Assembly (NCBI GenBank): GCA_937922785.1
Contig: CALAJQ010000029.1
Coordinates: 62,001 to 126,000 of the forward strand
Length of the DNA stretch: 64,000 nucleotides
Source: an uncultured Acidimicrobiales bacterium
GTDB taxonomy: Bacteria; Actinomycetota; Acidimicrobiia; Acidimicrobiales; SZUA-35
Direction of reading: 5' to 3'
In this document: one piece after another, positions 41,001 through 49,421 of the stretch
Layout: each line of letters opens with the position of its first letter
Position numbering within the stretch: the first letter of the stretch is position 1
Made by a program: the position numbers and the translations under genes
The notes under the pieces: model-generated
What the model saw: the letters and a program-made list of their open reading frames with translations, nothing else
Database searches by the model: none
Told to the model about the DNA's origin: nothing

Positions 41001-41049
41001 CAACCAAACAGTACCGACTGTCGCTTGTGACTGTGGCAAGACCTCAACA

Positions 41050-41078
41050 TTGACTTTACTTTGGATCCAAAGTACTTT
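41050..41078 (+). promoter_or_regulatory. P450-operon promoter with 18-bp MarR palindrome
   Basis: TACTTTGGATCCAAAGTA (41057-41074) is a perfect palindrome. A -35-like TTGACT at 41050-41055 and a -10-like TACTTT at 41073-41078 flank it at 17 bp, so a bound repressor would occlude RNA polymerase on the operon promoter. It also lies 57 bp upstream of the marR start, allowing autoregulation. Confidence 0.7.
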
Positions 41079-41131
41079 AGACGCCTGTGGTGTTAGCAAG
41101 TCTCCGCACCTGTGAGAAAGGCTGAATTCTG

Positions 41132-42370
41132 GTGAATCCAACAGCGCCGATCGATCTGCACAGCGCACAGGCCTTTCAGGCCGGCATCCCCCACAAGGCA
41201 TTCGCTGAGATGCGAAACACGCCTGGACTCACATGGTCTCCTGAAGCAGGCGGGACCAAGGGTTTTTGGTCGGTGACTCGCTATGAGGACCTGGTGACAG
41301 TGTCTCGCGACACAACGACCTATTCATCAGCTGCCGGTCACATACAGATATATGACATCGACGAAGACGCCCTCGAGGCCAGGGCATCGATGATTGACAT
41401 GGACCCGCCAATTCACACACGCCTGCGTCGCATCATCAGCTCTGCTTTTACTCCGCGCCACGTTCAGGATTACCGCGGGGCGATTAGGGCCCGCGTGGTC
41501 AACTGCCTCGATCAACTTGAAGCTGCCGGTGGTGGTAACTGGGTTGACGTAGTGGCCAAGCCAATACCGATCGGTGTCATCTGCGACCTGATGGGTGTGC
41601 CAGAGCAAGACCATAACTACTTGATCGGTTTGACCGATCACCTTGTGGCCGGCACAGGCAGCGAGCCGCTTGAACCCAATGCCTACGGCAACGAAACTGA
41701 TCTTCGTCTTCTTCCGTTTAACAGTCCCGCTGCATGGGCGATGAGCCAGTACGCAACTGATCTTGCTAGTCGTCGACGGGATAGCCCGGCAGATGACCTG
41801 GTCACCAAGCTGCTCGAGGCCGAAATTGATGGCGAACGCCTAACAACCGAAGAGTTCGCAAATTTCTTCCGATTGATGATCTTTGCTGGCAATGAGACAA
41901 CTAGATCTTCAATGGCTCACCTTGCGCTTCACATGCATCAGTTCCCAGAGGTCTTCGAGACAGTAAACGAGGATCGTTCTCTGTTAAGTGCTGTTGTCGA
42001 TGAAGTAATCCGCTATTCGTCGGCCATTCTCTATTTCCGGCGCACAGTTATGGCTCCGACCGAACTCTCGGGAACCCCATTGGCAGTAGGAGACAAAGTT
42101 GTGATGTGGTACAGCGCCGCAAACTTTGACGAAAGTCAATTTCCTGACCCGTACGCCTTCCGTCCCGATCGACCAGTGACCTCTCCCCATGTGGCGTTCG
42201 GTGGCGGAGGCGCACATTTCTGCCTCGGAGCATCACTAGCGCGACTGGAGATATCTGAGCTAATTGAGGCTGTTCTGGACAGAGGCCTTTCCTTTTCCTC
42301 AATCGGTGAGCCAACCTTCGTCGAGTCCAACTTCGTAAACGGGATCGACCATCTCGAGGTAAGCCTGTGA
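41132..42370 (+). CDS. Cytochrome P450
   Basis: A 412-residue soluble bacterial P450 (GTG start). I-helix oxygen-activation motif AGNETT (252-257), K-helix ExxR (Glu291, Arg294) and heme loop FGGGGAHFCLG with the axial thiolate Cys364 are all intact. The length and the HTRLRRIISSAFTPRHV C-helix block fit class I enzymes such as CYP125/CYP142/CYP124-like or terpene hydroxylases. No ferredoxin or ferredoxin reductase gene is adjacent, so electron partners are elsewhere. It is the first gene of a GTGA/ATGA-coupled operon with TTC38, an acyl-CoA dehydrogenase and a CoA-transferase. Confidence 0.95.
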   Translation: MNPTAPIDLHSAQAFQAGIPHKAFAEMRNTPGLTWSPEAGGTKGFWSVTRYEDLVTVSRDTTTYSSAAGHIQIYDIDEDALEARASMIDMDPPIHTRLRRIISSAFTPRHVQDYRGAIRARVVNCLDQLEAAGGGNWVDVVAKPIPIGVICDLMGVPEQDHNYLIGLTDHLVAGTGSEPLEPNAYGNETDLRLLPFNSPAAWAMSQYATDLASRRRDSPADDLVTKLLEAEIDGERLTTEEFANFFRLMIFAGNETTRSSMAHLALHMHQFPEVFETVNEDRSLLSAVVDEVIRYSSAILYFRRTVMAPTELSGTPLAVGDKVVMWYSAANFDESQFPDPYAFRPDRPVTSPHVAFGGGGAHFCLGASLARLEISELIEAVLDRGLSFSSIGEPTFVESNFVNGIDHLEVSL

Positions 42371-43614
42371 AGGTCGACATGTGGGGAGCGACTATTTCTG
42401 CAGACTTCCCAGACTCGATCACGTCCTGGAATAAGGCGTGGCACCAAGCGATGCACTTTGTTGAGGACCCTTTCCTTACTTTGGATGAGGCCAACAAGAT
42501 CGACGAGAGCTTCGCTCTCGGATCAGTCTTTTGCGGCACGTACCGTGTACTTGGTGGGACCCAGCCATCCAATTCCAAATTGTTGACTGACCTTCAAAGA
42601 GCGCGATCCCGAGCCTCTTCGCCTGCCGACCGAGCTCACGCCGAGGCATTGACTCTGATGGTCGACGGAAACTTCACCAAGGCTGCCCGCTGTTGGGATG
42701 AACTTGCTCAGTCAACCCGGGACTTCGCCGCTGTCCGTTTTGCTCACGATGTCTATCTGCACGTCGGTGACGAAGCGAGACGCTTGCGATCAAGTCAACG
42801 AGCATTCGACTCTTGGAAGCGAGATGAGCCGGGCTGGGGATTTGTTGCCGGTCAACTCTCATTCGCTATGGAAGAAGCGGGTCTCTATGACCAAGCCGAA
42901 CGGTTGGGGCGCGAAGCCCTGAACCTTGACCCGCTGGATCTCTGGGCGCGGCACTCCCTTGCCCACCTCTACGAATCGCTTGATGACAGCAAAAGCGCGT
43001 TCGAACTACTAAGCGACGCCACCGATGTCTGGTCCGACCAAAGCGGCCTGGCCGTGCATATTTGGTGGCACCTGGCGTTGCGTCTAATTGCGACCGGAGC
43101 CTACGACGAGGCCCTGGCGGTCCACGACGCGCAGGCGGAAGCTGCGACTACGCCGTTCCGTCTGTGTGATCTGATCTCGTTGCTTTGCCGTCTGGAACTT
43201 GTTGGCGTTGACGTTGGGGATCGATGGGACGTCTTGGCCAACCGATTTGCTGATCGGCCGGAGTGGCATACGTCGGGCTTTCTTGATGTGCACGCCGCTC
43301 TTCTATACACCCGCCGCCCCGACCATGAAGGTGCTGCACGCTTCTTCGATGGTCTAGCAAAGTCTCATTCAGCCGGGAACTCAGAGAACGATCACATCTT
43401 CACTGGAGTTGTTCAGCCTGTGGTTTCGGCACTCCGTAACGGAGAAGTCAACCCCGCCCGATCCATCGAAATACTGGATGAGCAGGCCGACCGCATCCAC
43501 CGGATAGGCGGCAGCATCGCCCAACGCGATCTACTAGGACTAACCCGTTCGCATTTCGCGAAACGTATCTCAAACGACACCACTACTAACGACCACGCCT
43601 TGGAGACAATATGA
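42367..43614 (+). CDS. TTC38-like tetratricopeptide-repeat protein
   Basis: A 415-residue all-helical repeat protein. DSITSWNKAWHQAMHFVEDPF at the N-terminus and the block RHSLAHLYESLDDSKSAFELLSDATDVW with LAVHIWWHLALRLIATGAYDEALAVHD match the TTC38 family, whose function is unknown; enzymes have been proposed because of the conserved H-x-x-W-H residues. Start GTG overlaps the P450 stop (GTGA). In bacteria TTC38-family genes recur beside acyl-CoA and P450 catabolic genes, as here. It may process a CoA-thioester intermediate, or act as a scaffold for the neighbouring enzymes. Confidence 0.8.
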   Translation: MKVDMWGATISADFPDSITSWNKAWHQAMHFVEDPFLTLDEANKIDESFALGSVFCGTYRVLGGTQPSNSKLLTDLQRARSRASSPADRAHAEALTLMVDGNFTKAARCWDELAQSTRDFAAVRFAHDVYLHVGDEARRLRSSQRAFDSWKRDEPGWGFVAGQLSFAMEEAGLYDQAERLGREALNLDPLDLWARHSLAHLYESLDDSKSAFELLSDATDVWSDQSGLAVHIWWHLALRLIATGAYDEALAVHDAQAEAATTPFRLCDLISLLCRLELVGVDVGDRWDVLANRFADRPEWHTSGFLDVHAALLYTRRPDHEGAARFFDGLAKSHSAGNSENDHIFTGVVQPVVSALRNGEVNPARSIEILDEQADRIHRIGGSIAQRDLLGLTRSHFAKRISNDTTTNDHALETI

Positions 43615-44816
43615 CTTGGCAGCTCACTGACAAACAAATCGCCATCAAGGCCAAGGCCAATGCCCTAGCCACCCAAGTAATCGGCCCTCGTGCCAACGAA
43701 GTTGACGAGGCAGAGCAGTACCCGTGGGAAAACGTGCATGCCTTGCGCGACGCCGGCTTCACCGGCATGACGGTCCCGAAAGAATTCGGAGGCCCAGGTC
43801 ACTCATTCCTCGATGCTGTTCTTGTAGTGGAAGAGATGGCCAAGGTTTGCGGTGTCACCGGTCGCATAGCCGTAGAGGCAAACATGGGTGCCATCAGTGC
43901 GGTTATGGCCTATGGCACCGACCAGCAGAAGAAGCTGGCCGCGGAACTGGTTCTTGATGGCGACAAGCCAGCCATCTGTATTACCGAACCCGGAGCAGGT
44001 AGCGCGGCTTCTTTGATGACCACCCGCGCCGACCGCAAAGGTGACAAGTATGTGCTGAACGGCATGAAGCATTGGATCACCGGTGGCACAGTTTCAAAGC
44101 TTCACTTGATCTTCGCTCGAGTCTTCGACGAAGGGGGTGTAGATCTAGGAATTGGTGGTTTTCTTGCCATTCGTGACGAGACTCCCGGCCTGAAGTTCGG
44201 CAAGCGTGAGCCAACCATGGGTCTACGAGCCATCCCCGAGATGGAGGTCATCTTCGAAGACATGGTGGTGGAAGCCGACATGGTCGTGATGCCGCCATCA
44301 GGTTTCCGCAAAGGTTTTGGCGATCTGATGAATGCCTACAACAGTCAACGGGTTGGTGCGGGCACCGTTGGGCTTGGCATCGCAACGGGTGCCTACGAAC
44401 TTGCTCTCGAGTTCGCGAAGGAACGCCAGCAGTTCAACCGACCAATTGCAGAGTTCCAAGGATTGCAATGGATGTTGGCCGACATGTCTGTTCAGCTTGA
44501 AGCGGCCCGCAGTCTGACTTACCGGGCCGCGGATTCCCGTGGGGCAAACGGCTCTCCGTTCCCCGACGCTGCCATGGCAGCCCAAGCGAAGATCTTCACA
44601 GCCGAGGCCTCCATCAGAGTTGTTAACGATGCGCTTCAGGTTTTCGGTGCGGCTGGCTACAGCAGGCGAAACCCACTAGAGCGCATGTACCGAGACGTCC
44701 GTATGTTCACCATCGGGGGCGGCACTGCGCAGATCCTTAGAACTGTTGTGGCGTCACGAATCCTGGAAATGAAGCTGCCGCAGGGTCGTGGCGGGTTTCT
44801 CCCTAAGGACGCCTAG
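43611..44816 (+). CDS. Acyl-CoA dehydrogenase
   Basis: FAD-dependent alpha,beta-dehydrogenase of an acyl-CoA, 401 residues. ALRDAGFTGMTVPKEFGGPG, ITEPGAGSAASLMTT, KHWITGGTVSKLHLIFA, ERQQFNRPIAEFQGLQWMLADM and VVNDALQVFGAAGYSRRNPLERMYRDVRMFTIGGGTAQILR match the family through its length. At the position of the usual catalytic Glu (YEGT) there is Gly (IGGGT); in such members the base lies elsewhere, often in the helix G region. Start ATG overlaps the TTC38 stop. Its substrate is probably the CoA ester formed by the downstream transferase. Confidence 0.93.
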   Translation: MTWQLTDKQIAIKAKANALATQVIGPRANEVDEAEQYPWENVHALRDAGFTGMTVPKEFGGPGHSFLDAVLVVEEMAKVCGVTGRIAVEANMGAISAVMAYGTDQQKKLAAELVLDGDKPAICITEPGAGSAASLMTTRADRKGDKYVLNGMKHWITGGTVSKLHLIFARVFDEGGVDLGIGGFLAIRDETPGLKFGKREPTMGLRAIPEMEVIFEDMVVEADMVVMPPSGFRKGFGDLMNAYNSQRVGAGTVGLGIATGAYELALEFAKERQQFNRPIAEFQGLQWMLADMSVQLEAARSLTYRAADSRGANGSPFPDAAMAAQAKIFTAEASIRVVNDALQVFGAAGYSRRNPLERMYRDVRMFTIGGGTAQILRTVVASRILEMKLPQGRGGFLPKDA

Positions 44817-45967
44817 TGGCCAGCCCACTTGACGGAGTTCTTGTGGTTGCATTGGAACAGGCGGTAGCTGCTCCTTTCGCAACTCGACAACTGGCTGACC
44901 TTGGCGCAGAAGTTTTGAAAGTTGAGCGCAAAGGCGAGGGCGACTTTGCTCGTGGCTATGACACAGCAATGGGTGGAACCTCGGCGTTTTTCGTGTGGGC
45001 GAATCGCGGCAAGCAAAGCATTGAACTGAACCTCAAAGACGCATCCGACCGCGCCACCTTCGACGGCCTGGTTGCCGGCGCCGACGTCTTCATTCAAAAC
45101 CTGTCGCCGTCGGCTGCAGAGCGCATGGGGGTACTTGCAGACCAATTGCGAGCTGACAGGCCGAGTCTGATCGCTTGTGACATTTCCGGTTACGGCCTAG
45201 GCGGTCCTCGAACTGATGACAAGGCTTATGACCTTGCAATACAAGCCGAAGGCGGGGCCATCGCCCTAACCGGAACTCCTGAGCAGGCCAACAAAGTTGG
45301 CTTCTCTATTGCCGATATTGCCTCGGCCATGTATGCCTTCTCCTCGATCCTTGCTGCGTTGTACCGCAAGCAGGCAACGGGGGAAGGAGCGTCGGTGGAA
45401 GTATCGATGCTGGAAAGTGTTGCCGAGTGGACTGCTGCCCCCACCTACAACGCAGTTGGCAATGGCGTGGTCCCAACGCGCTCTGGCCACCGCCACACAA
45501 TGATCGCGCCATATGGCCTTTATGGGTTGTCCGACGGCAGTGACGTGCTGGTAGGAGTGCAAAGCAACCGAGACTGGGCGGCGTTTGCCGAACATGTCTT
45601 GGTTGATTCGTCGCTGATCACTGATAGTCGTTTCGCCGACAACGTCGACAGGATCACCAACATCTCTGACCTCGAATCAATCATCGATGCTGCATTCATG
45701 GCAGTTCCGCCTGAAGAGATCCTCAGGCGCTTAAAGGCCGGCAAGGTAACTCACAGCCAAGTTCGGGACCCTCTTGCGCTTTGGCAGCACGAACAGCTTC
45801 GGGCGAGAGATCGGTTCATGAGTTTGGCCACGCCAACCGGCGAAGCCGAGGTCTACAAGTCGCCGTTTAACATCAGCGGGATTGACGAACCAAAAGCCCA
45901 TGTACCTGGGCTCGGGTCTGACAATGCTGGCCTAGTTGAACGACTCTTGGAAAGAGGAGAGGCTTAG
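44816..45967 (+). CDS. CaiB/BaiF-type CoA-transferase (family III)
   Basis: A 383-residue family III CoA-transferase that moves CoA between carboxylic acids. VVALEQAVAAPFATRQLADLGAEVLKVER is the conserved first block, and the catalytic Asp139 lies in KAYDLAIQAEGG. The later EVSMLESVAEW and a C-terminal GEAEVYKSPFNISG are also typical. The GTG start shares one base with the upstream stop codon. In this operon it probably activates the P450-oxidised carboxylate, which the acyl-CoA dehydrogenase then oxidises. Confidence 0.92.
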   Translation: MASPLDGVLVVALEQAVAAPFATRQLADLGAEVLKVERKGEGDFARGYDTAMGGTSAFFVWANRGKQSIELNLKDASDRATFDGLVAGADVFIQNLSPSAAERMGVLADQLRADRPSLIACDISGYGLGGPRTDDKAYDLAIQAEGGAIALTGTPEQANKVGFSIADIASAMYAFSSILAALYRKQATGEGASVEVSMLESVAEWTAAPTYNAVGNGVVPTRSGHRHTMIAPYGLYGLSDGSDVLVGVQSNRDWAAFAEHVLVDSSLITDSRFADNVDRITNISDLESIIDAAFMAVPPEEILRRLKAGKVTHSQVRDPLALWQHEQLRARDRFMSLATPTGEAEVYKSPFNISGIDEPKAHVPGLGSDNAGLVERLLERGEA

Positions 45968-46056
45968 TCTCTGCGACCAGTGCCCGACGTTGCCGTGGAA
46001 TAGGGTTGATGGTGCTCACCAGTGGGCAGTCGCTACAAGAGGGAATCGGGTACTAA

Positions 46057-46449
46057 ATGTCTTTGCTAATCCGAATCGGCGTAAATTCTGTTGCTTTATG
46101 GGCCGCTGCAAGCTTGATAGATGGGATCGACCTCAGCGATGACTTGCTGTCAGTCGTCTTTGTGGCCGCGATCTTTGGCTTGGTTAATGCGTTCCTCAAG
46201 CCAATTGCCATGTTGCTGTCTCTACCTTTGTTGATCCTGACCCTCGGCCTATTCACTGTTGTTGTAAATGCGGTGATGCTGGTGATCACCGACTCCCTAA
46301 GTGGGGGCTTATCCGTAGATGGGTTTGGCCCGGCAGTTCTGGGAGCACTCGTGATCAGCTTCGTGAGCTGGGCGTTGTCGAGCTTCTTACCCGGAGATGA
46401 CAACAAGAAGAAGCACCAGCAACAGCGAATGAACCAGCAACGCCGCTAA
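46057..46449 (+). CDS. YvlD/phage-holin-4-like small membrane protein
   Basis: A 130-residue membrane protein with four hydrophobic segments. RIGVNSVALWAAASLIDGIDL, followed by FVAAIFGLVNAFLKPIAMLLSLPLLILTLGLFTVVVNAVML, is the DUF360/YvlD pattern, in which N-A-x-x-K-P is conserved. A basic, Gln-rich cytoplasmic tail (KKKHQQQRMNQQRR) ends the protein. Members are often called phage holin family 4, but there is no prophage here and the chromosomal role is unknown, perhaps envelope stress. A GAGGG ribosome site lies upstream. A long hairpin follows the gene. Confidence 0.82.
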   Translation: MSLLIRIGVNSVALWAAASLIDGIDLSDDLLSVVFVAAIFGLVNAFLKPIAMLLSLPLLILTLGLFTVVVNAVMLVITDSLSGGLSVDGFGPAVLGALVISFVSWALSSFLPGDDNKKKHQQQRMNQQRR

Positions 46450-46464
46450 CCACCCCTCCCATAT

Positions 46465-46519
46465 CGCTTCTGTCAGAGGTCTATCGGGCTATAGCCCGAT
46501 AAACCTCTGACAGAAAGCG
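46465..46519. terminator. Long near-perfect hairpin between holin-like and sigma genes
   Basis: The region folds around GGGC-TATA-GCCC (46486-46497). About 22 further pairs extend outwards, with one C/A mismatch and one bulge, including CTGTCAGAGGT and ACCTCTGACAG. There is no T-run, so it may be a Rho-independent-like stop for the upstream gene, an RNA-processing structure or a protein-binding site. It is among the longest inverted repeats in the window. Confidence 0.6.
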
Positions 46520-46586
46520 TGTTGTCGCAATTTTCTTTCGGGCTGTTGTTAACGAAATGGGCTAGATCGACCCCTGTATTGTTGTG

Positions 46587-47093
46587 ATGACAATGGTGGC
46601 TGAACGGATTGAGCAGGCGTATAGGCGTCTACATCCGCGGCTGTGGCACGCGTTGTTGGCGTATTGCGGAAACGCCGAAGTTGCAAGCGATGCGGAATCT
46701 GAAGCCTTCACTCAGGCGTTGCGACGAGGCAAGGAAATCGAAGACGTGGACGCATGGGTGTGGCGTTCGGCTTTTCGGATAGCCGCCGGCTTGCTGAAGT
46801 CCCAACCAGTTCTCATGGATCTGTTCGAGCCAGCGGAGCTGATTAGTGACCGAGGCACTAGCACCCAACCGAACGTGATCGAGTTCATGTCAATGCTCAG
46901 CGACCTTACTGATCAACAGAGAGCAATTGCTGCGCTGCGTTACATCGGCAACTTTCGCGCCACGGAAATTGCCGAGCTTCTGGATACTTCGCCAGGCGCC
47001 GTCAGAGTTCAGCTCCATAGGGCCCACTCTCAACTACGTGCCCAGATACGCCCCGATTTCGAACAAAGCATGGGAGAACAAGATGACCGATGA
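46587..47093 (+). CDS. ECF-type RNA polymerase sigma factor
   Basis: A 168-residue sigma-70-family factor with regions 2 and 4. Region 2 is the YRRLHPRLWHALLAYCGNAEVASDAESEAFTQALRRG segment, in which the aspartate/aromatic pattern of region 2.2 is recognisable but weak. Region 4, LSDLTDQQRAIAALRYIGNFRATEIAELLDTSPGAVRVQLHRAHSQLRAQI, is clear. Possible starts are GTG 46584, ATG 46587 and ATG 46593; TATTGT at 46577-46582 is a likely -10, so the leader is very short. It overlaps the next gene, which fits an anti-sigma/regulator pair. Confidence 0.85.
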   Translation: MTMVAERIEQAYRRLHPRLWHALLAYCGNAEVASDAESEAFTQALRRGKEIEDVDAWVWRSAFRIAAGLLKSQPVLMDLFEPAELISDRGTSTQPNVIEFMSMLSDLTDQQRAIAALRYIGNFRATEIAELLDTSPGAVRVQLHRAHSQLRAQIRPDFEQSMGEQDDR

Positions 47094-49194
47094 CCCGGTA
47101 GATCCTGATTCGTCAGATCCAGAGTCTTTGGATCCGGACTTGGTCGAACAGTTCGACCGCTTACAGGAAACTAAGGCCCCCGACCTGTGGAACCGAATTG
47201 CTGGTGCGGGGTCCATCGATTCCGGTTCAGGCCCGTTCGATGACGCTGAGCTGCAAGTTCCGCCCGTGACTCTCGTGTCTCGAGGAGCCAATCGAGCTTG
47301 GCCGAGCCGGTGGGTTCTTGCCGCCGCAGCGATGTTCTTGGGTGCAGGAGCAATCGGAGCGAATTCGTTGCTAGACCGGGCGAATACGCCTGAAGGCGTA
47401 ATTGAACTGGGAACAGATGGTTCGGCTACAACCGTCCAGAAACCCGGTGAGATCCAAGGGCCAGCCAGCTGCATCACCTCAGAGCTTGCTGAGTCGTTGC
47501 GCCAGGAGCTGCCTGACTTTGACTATGAACCTTCAACCTCCCCATCGAACCTTTTCGCACAAAGCTCCATCGCTGTTCGGGGCCAACTAAGCGAAGCCAC
47601 AAACATTGCCGGCGGCACGATGATCTATGTCAAGAGCTTTGACCTGGTTGGCCCCGGGGCAGAAGACGGACCCCGTATAAATAGCTTGTGGACCCCAGCC
47701 ATGGACGCGCCAAGTGGCTTCCTCGGCGCAGAGTTTGTTGCGTTTCTGCCGGGTGACACAATTCTTACCCTTACAGGCGGTGACCCACTGTGGCCCACAT
47801 ATCTGGAGGGCCTATGGGTCAGTTGTGATGAATCCGGTTTGGCTGAATCTGTGCTGGCCGAGCCTTTCAACCCCGGGTGGGATGAGATCAAAGCTGGCGG
47901 CGTCAGACTCGACGAACTCTGGCAGGTCGCTCAATTTCCAACAGGCGCTAGTTCGGTGCCCCTAGGCGAGCCAACGCACTCTGTTGACGGGGCTGATGTG
48001 TTTGATCTGCAACTGGCAGAAGGGGAACGTTTCCGCCTGAGCGTGCCAGAAGGTCTGGCCGCCGATGCCAGCGTCGTACAGCTTCGCAATATTCCAGGGG
48101 CGAAAATCGAATCAGCAAACATGACTGCCACGATCACTTATGGGTTCTGTGAGAACCAGGACTCTCTTGCAATCAACGCTCTTGGTAGCGAGGTTGGACT
48201 GGACGAATCGGGAATCTCGGTATGTCGTTCGGACGAGCTCTTGGCCATGAGTGTTGATCTGTCGAGCTTGGAATCAAACGAGTCGGCCGTGCCATTTTTC
48301 AACACGTGGGATGTCAGGCCCATTGTTCCGGGCGGACCCTACGGCGAGCGGCTACGTGAGTTCAAACCAGAGCTGGGGAGCTGCGGCAACTGTGATTCGA
48401 ATGGTCCAATGTTTGATCGCAAGAACAATGTTGTAGTGAATCGAACAGGTCAAACAACGTTCACCGCAGTTGACCTAGACACGCTGGAAGAAGTGTGGAC
48501 CTTCGACACTGAGGGTTTTGGTAGCGCAATGCATGCGGGCGACGAGGCGGTCTACTTTTCAGACCCTGCTGGCCCTTTCATAAAGGTTGCCACCGAGACA
48601 GGCGCAGAGATTTGGCGAAACGACTTTGTTGACGAGCACGGACTGAGGGTCTATGGCCTTGCCGATGGAACAATGTTGCTCAAAACGGCTTTCGCTTCCG
48701 AGGGTGACAGCAGAGCTCCGCTGCTCCGTCGGATCGACGAGATATCTGGCGAAATAATCTGGGTTGGGGAGGGTCGAGAATGGGGCGCGTGGCAAGGAGG
48801 TGCGATTCCTAGGTTAAACGGCATCGCAATTCTGATGGACACCTACGACAATCCGTCTGACCCCCAAGCGGCTGGCGGTGCACTGTTCGGTTTCGACATG
48901 GACACGGGCGAGACTCTCTGGGTGACCGAGCTTGACGTCACTTCTTCTGCTTTCGGCTCGAACACGTTGGCAATTCTCACCTTCAGCCAGGGCAACATAC
49001 TGGTTGCCCGTACGGTCGACGGCGATCTCCTTAGGGTCGTGCCGGAGTCGGGCGAATTGTTGTGGAGGGCCCAGGTAGGCGCCACAGGGGTTGGCGGTAC
49101 CGAGTTCGATCGCTCCGGCAACATTGTGATCAGCGTTACCACCAGGACCGGCCAAGTTCTCGTTGATCCCGAGACCGGAGAAGTGGTGTCCTAG
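47083..49194 (+). CDS. Membrane protein with beta-propeller (PQQ-like) domain, putative anti-sigma factor
   Basis: A 703-residue protein starting at ATG 47083, which overlaps the sigma gene by 11 bp. Residues 1-76 are cytoplasmic, acidic and Pro/Ser-rich (with LDPDLVEQFDRLQETKAPDLWNRI as a likely sigma-binding helix), and one helix (77-96) crosses the membrane. The large extracytoplasmic part has Cys-containing blocks (NPGWDE, SCGNCDSN) and a C-terminal PQQ-like beta-propeller with repeats such as TAVDLDTLEEVWTFDTEGF and GFDMDTGETLWVTELD. The layout is that of an anti-sigma factor fused to a sensor. Pairing with the sigma gene supports this; it is inference. Confidence 0.68.
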   Translation: MTDDPVDPDSSDPESLDPDLVEQFDRLQETKAPDLWNRIAGAGSIDSGSGPFDDAELQVPPVTLVSRGANRAWPSRWVLAAAAMFLGAGAIGANSLLDRANTPEGVIELGTDGSATTVQKPGEIQGPASCITSELAESLRQELPDFDYEPSTSPSNLFAQSSIAVRGQLSEATNIAGGTMIYVKSFDLVGPGAEDGPRINSLWTPAMDAPSGFLGAEFVAFLPGDTILTLTGGDPLWPTYLEGLWVSCDESGLAESVLAEPFNPGWDEIKAGGVRLDELWQVAQFPTGASSVPLGEPTHSVDGADVFDLQLAEGERFRLSVPEGLAADASVVQLRNIPGAKIESANMTATITYGFCENQDSLAINALGSEVGLDESGISVCRSDELLAMSVDLSSLESNESAVPFFNTWDVRPIVPGGPYGERLREFKPELGSCGNCDSNGPMFDRKNNVVVNRTGQTTFTAVDLDTLEEVWTFDTEGFGSAMHAGDEAVYFSDPAGPFIKVATETGAEIWRNDFVDEHGLRVYGLADGTMLLKTAFASEGDSRAPLLRRIDEISGEIIWVGEGREWGAWQGGAIPRLNGIAILMDTYDNPSDPQAAGGALFGFDMDTGETLWVTELDVTSSAFGSNTLAILTFSQGNILVARTVDGDLLRVVPESGELLWRAQVGATGVGGTEFDRSGNIVISVTTRTGQVLVDPETGEVVS

Positions 49195-49375
49195 CGGTCC
49201 GCGCCGTTCCAAATCCCACATTTTCTGGGTCTGGCTTGTTACGAACGCGAGTTTTGTTGGATCGAAAGCGGCTCCAAACAGCCAAAATTGGCTATTGCGC
49301 CAAATTGACCCCCTAACAAGGAACGCCAGATCATGCAAATCCGGGTTATGGTTAGCGCGCCCACGATCGGGGAGA

Positions 49376-49394
49376 GCTGCCCGCCCTGGGCAGC
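49376..49394 (+). promoter_or_regulatory. GC-rich leader hairpin before aapJ
   Basis: GCTGCCC (49376-49382) and GGGCAGC (49388-49394) pair over a 5-nt loop, 28 bp before the aapJ ATG. A second GGGCAG follows at 49403. The region 49195-49421 is otherwise gene-free and also contains AGCCAA-aa-TTGGCT near 49280. It may be an attenuator or mRNA-stabilising structure; which cannot be told by eye. Confidence 0.4.
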
Positions 49395-49421
49395 CGGGTC
49401 TCGGGCAGCGAAAGGAAACCT

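Noticed and set aside
46057-46449. Prophage, because of the holin-family name
   Set aside because: No integrase, capsid, terminase or lysin is adjacent; YvlD-like proteins are chromosomal.
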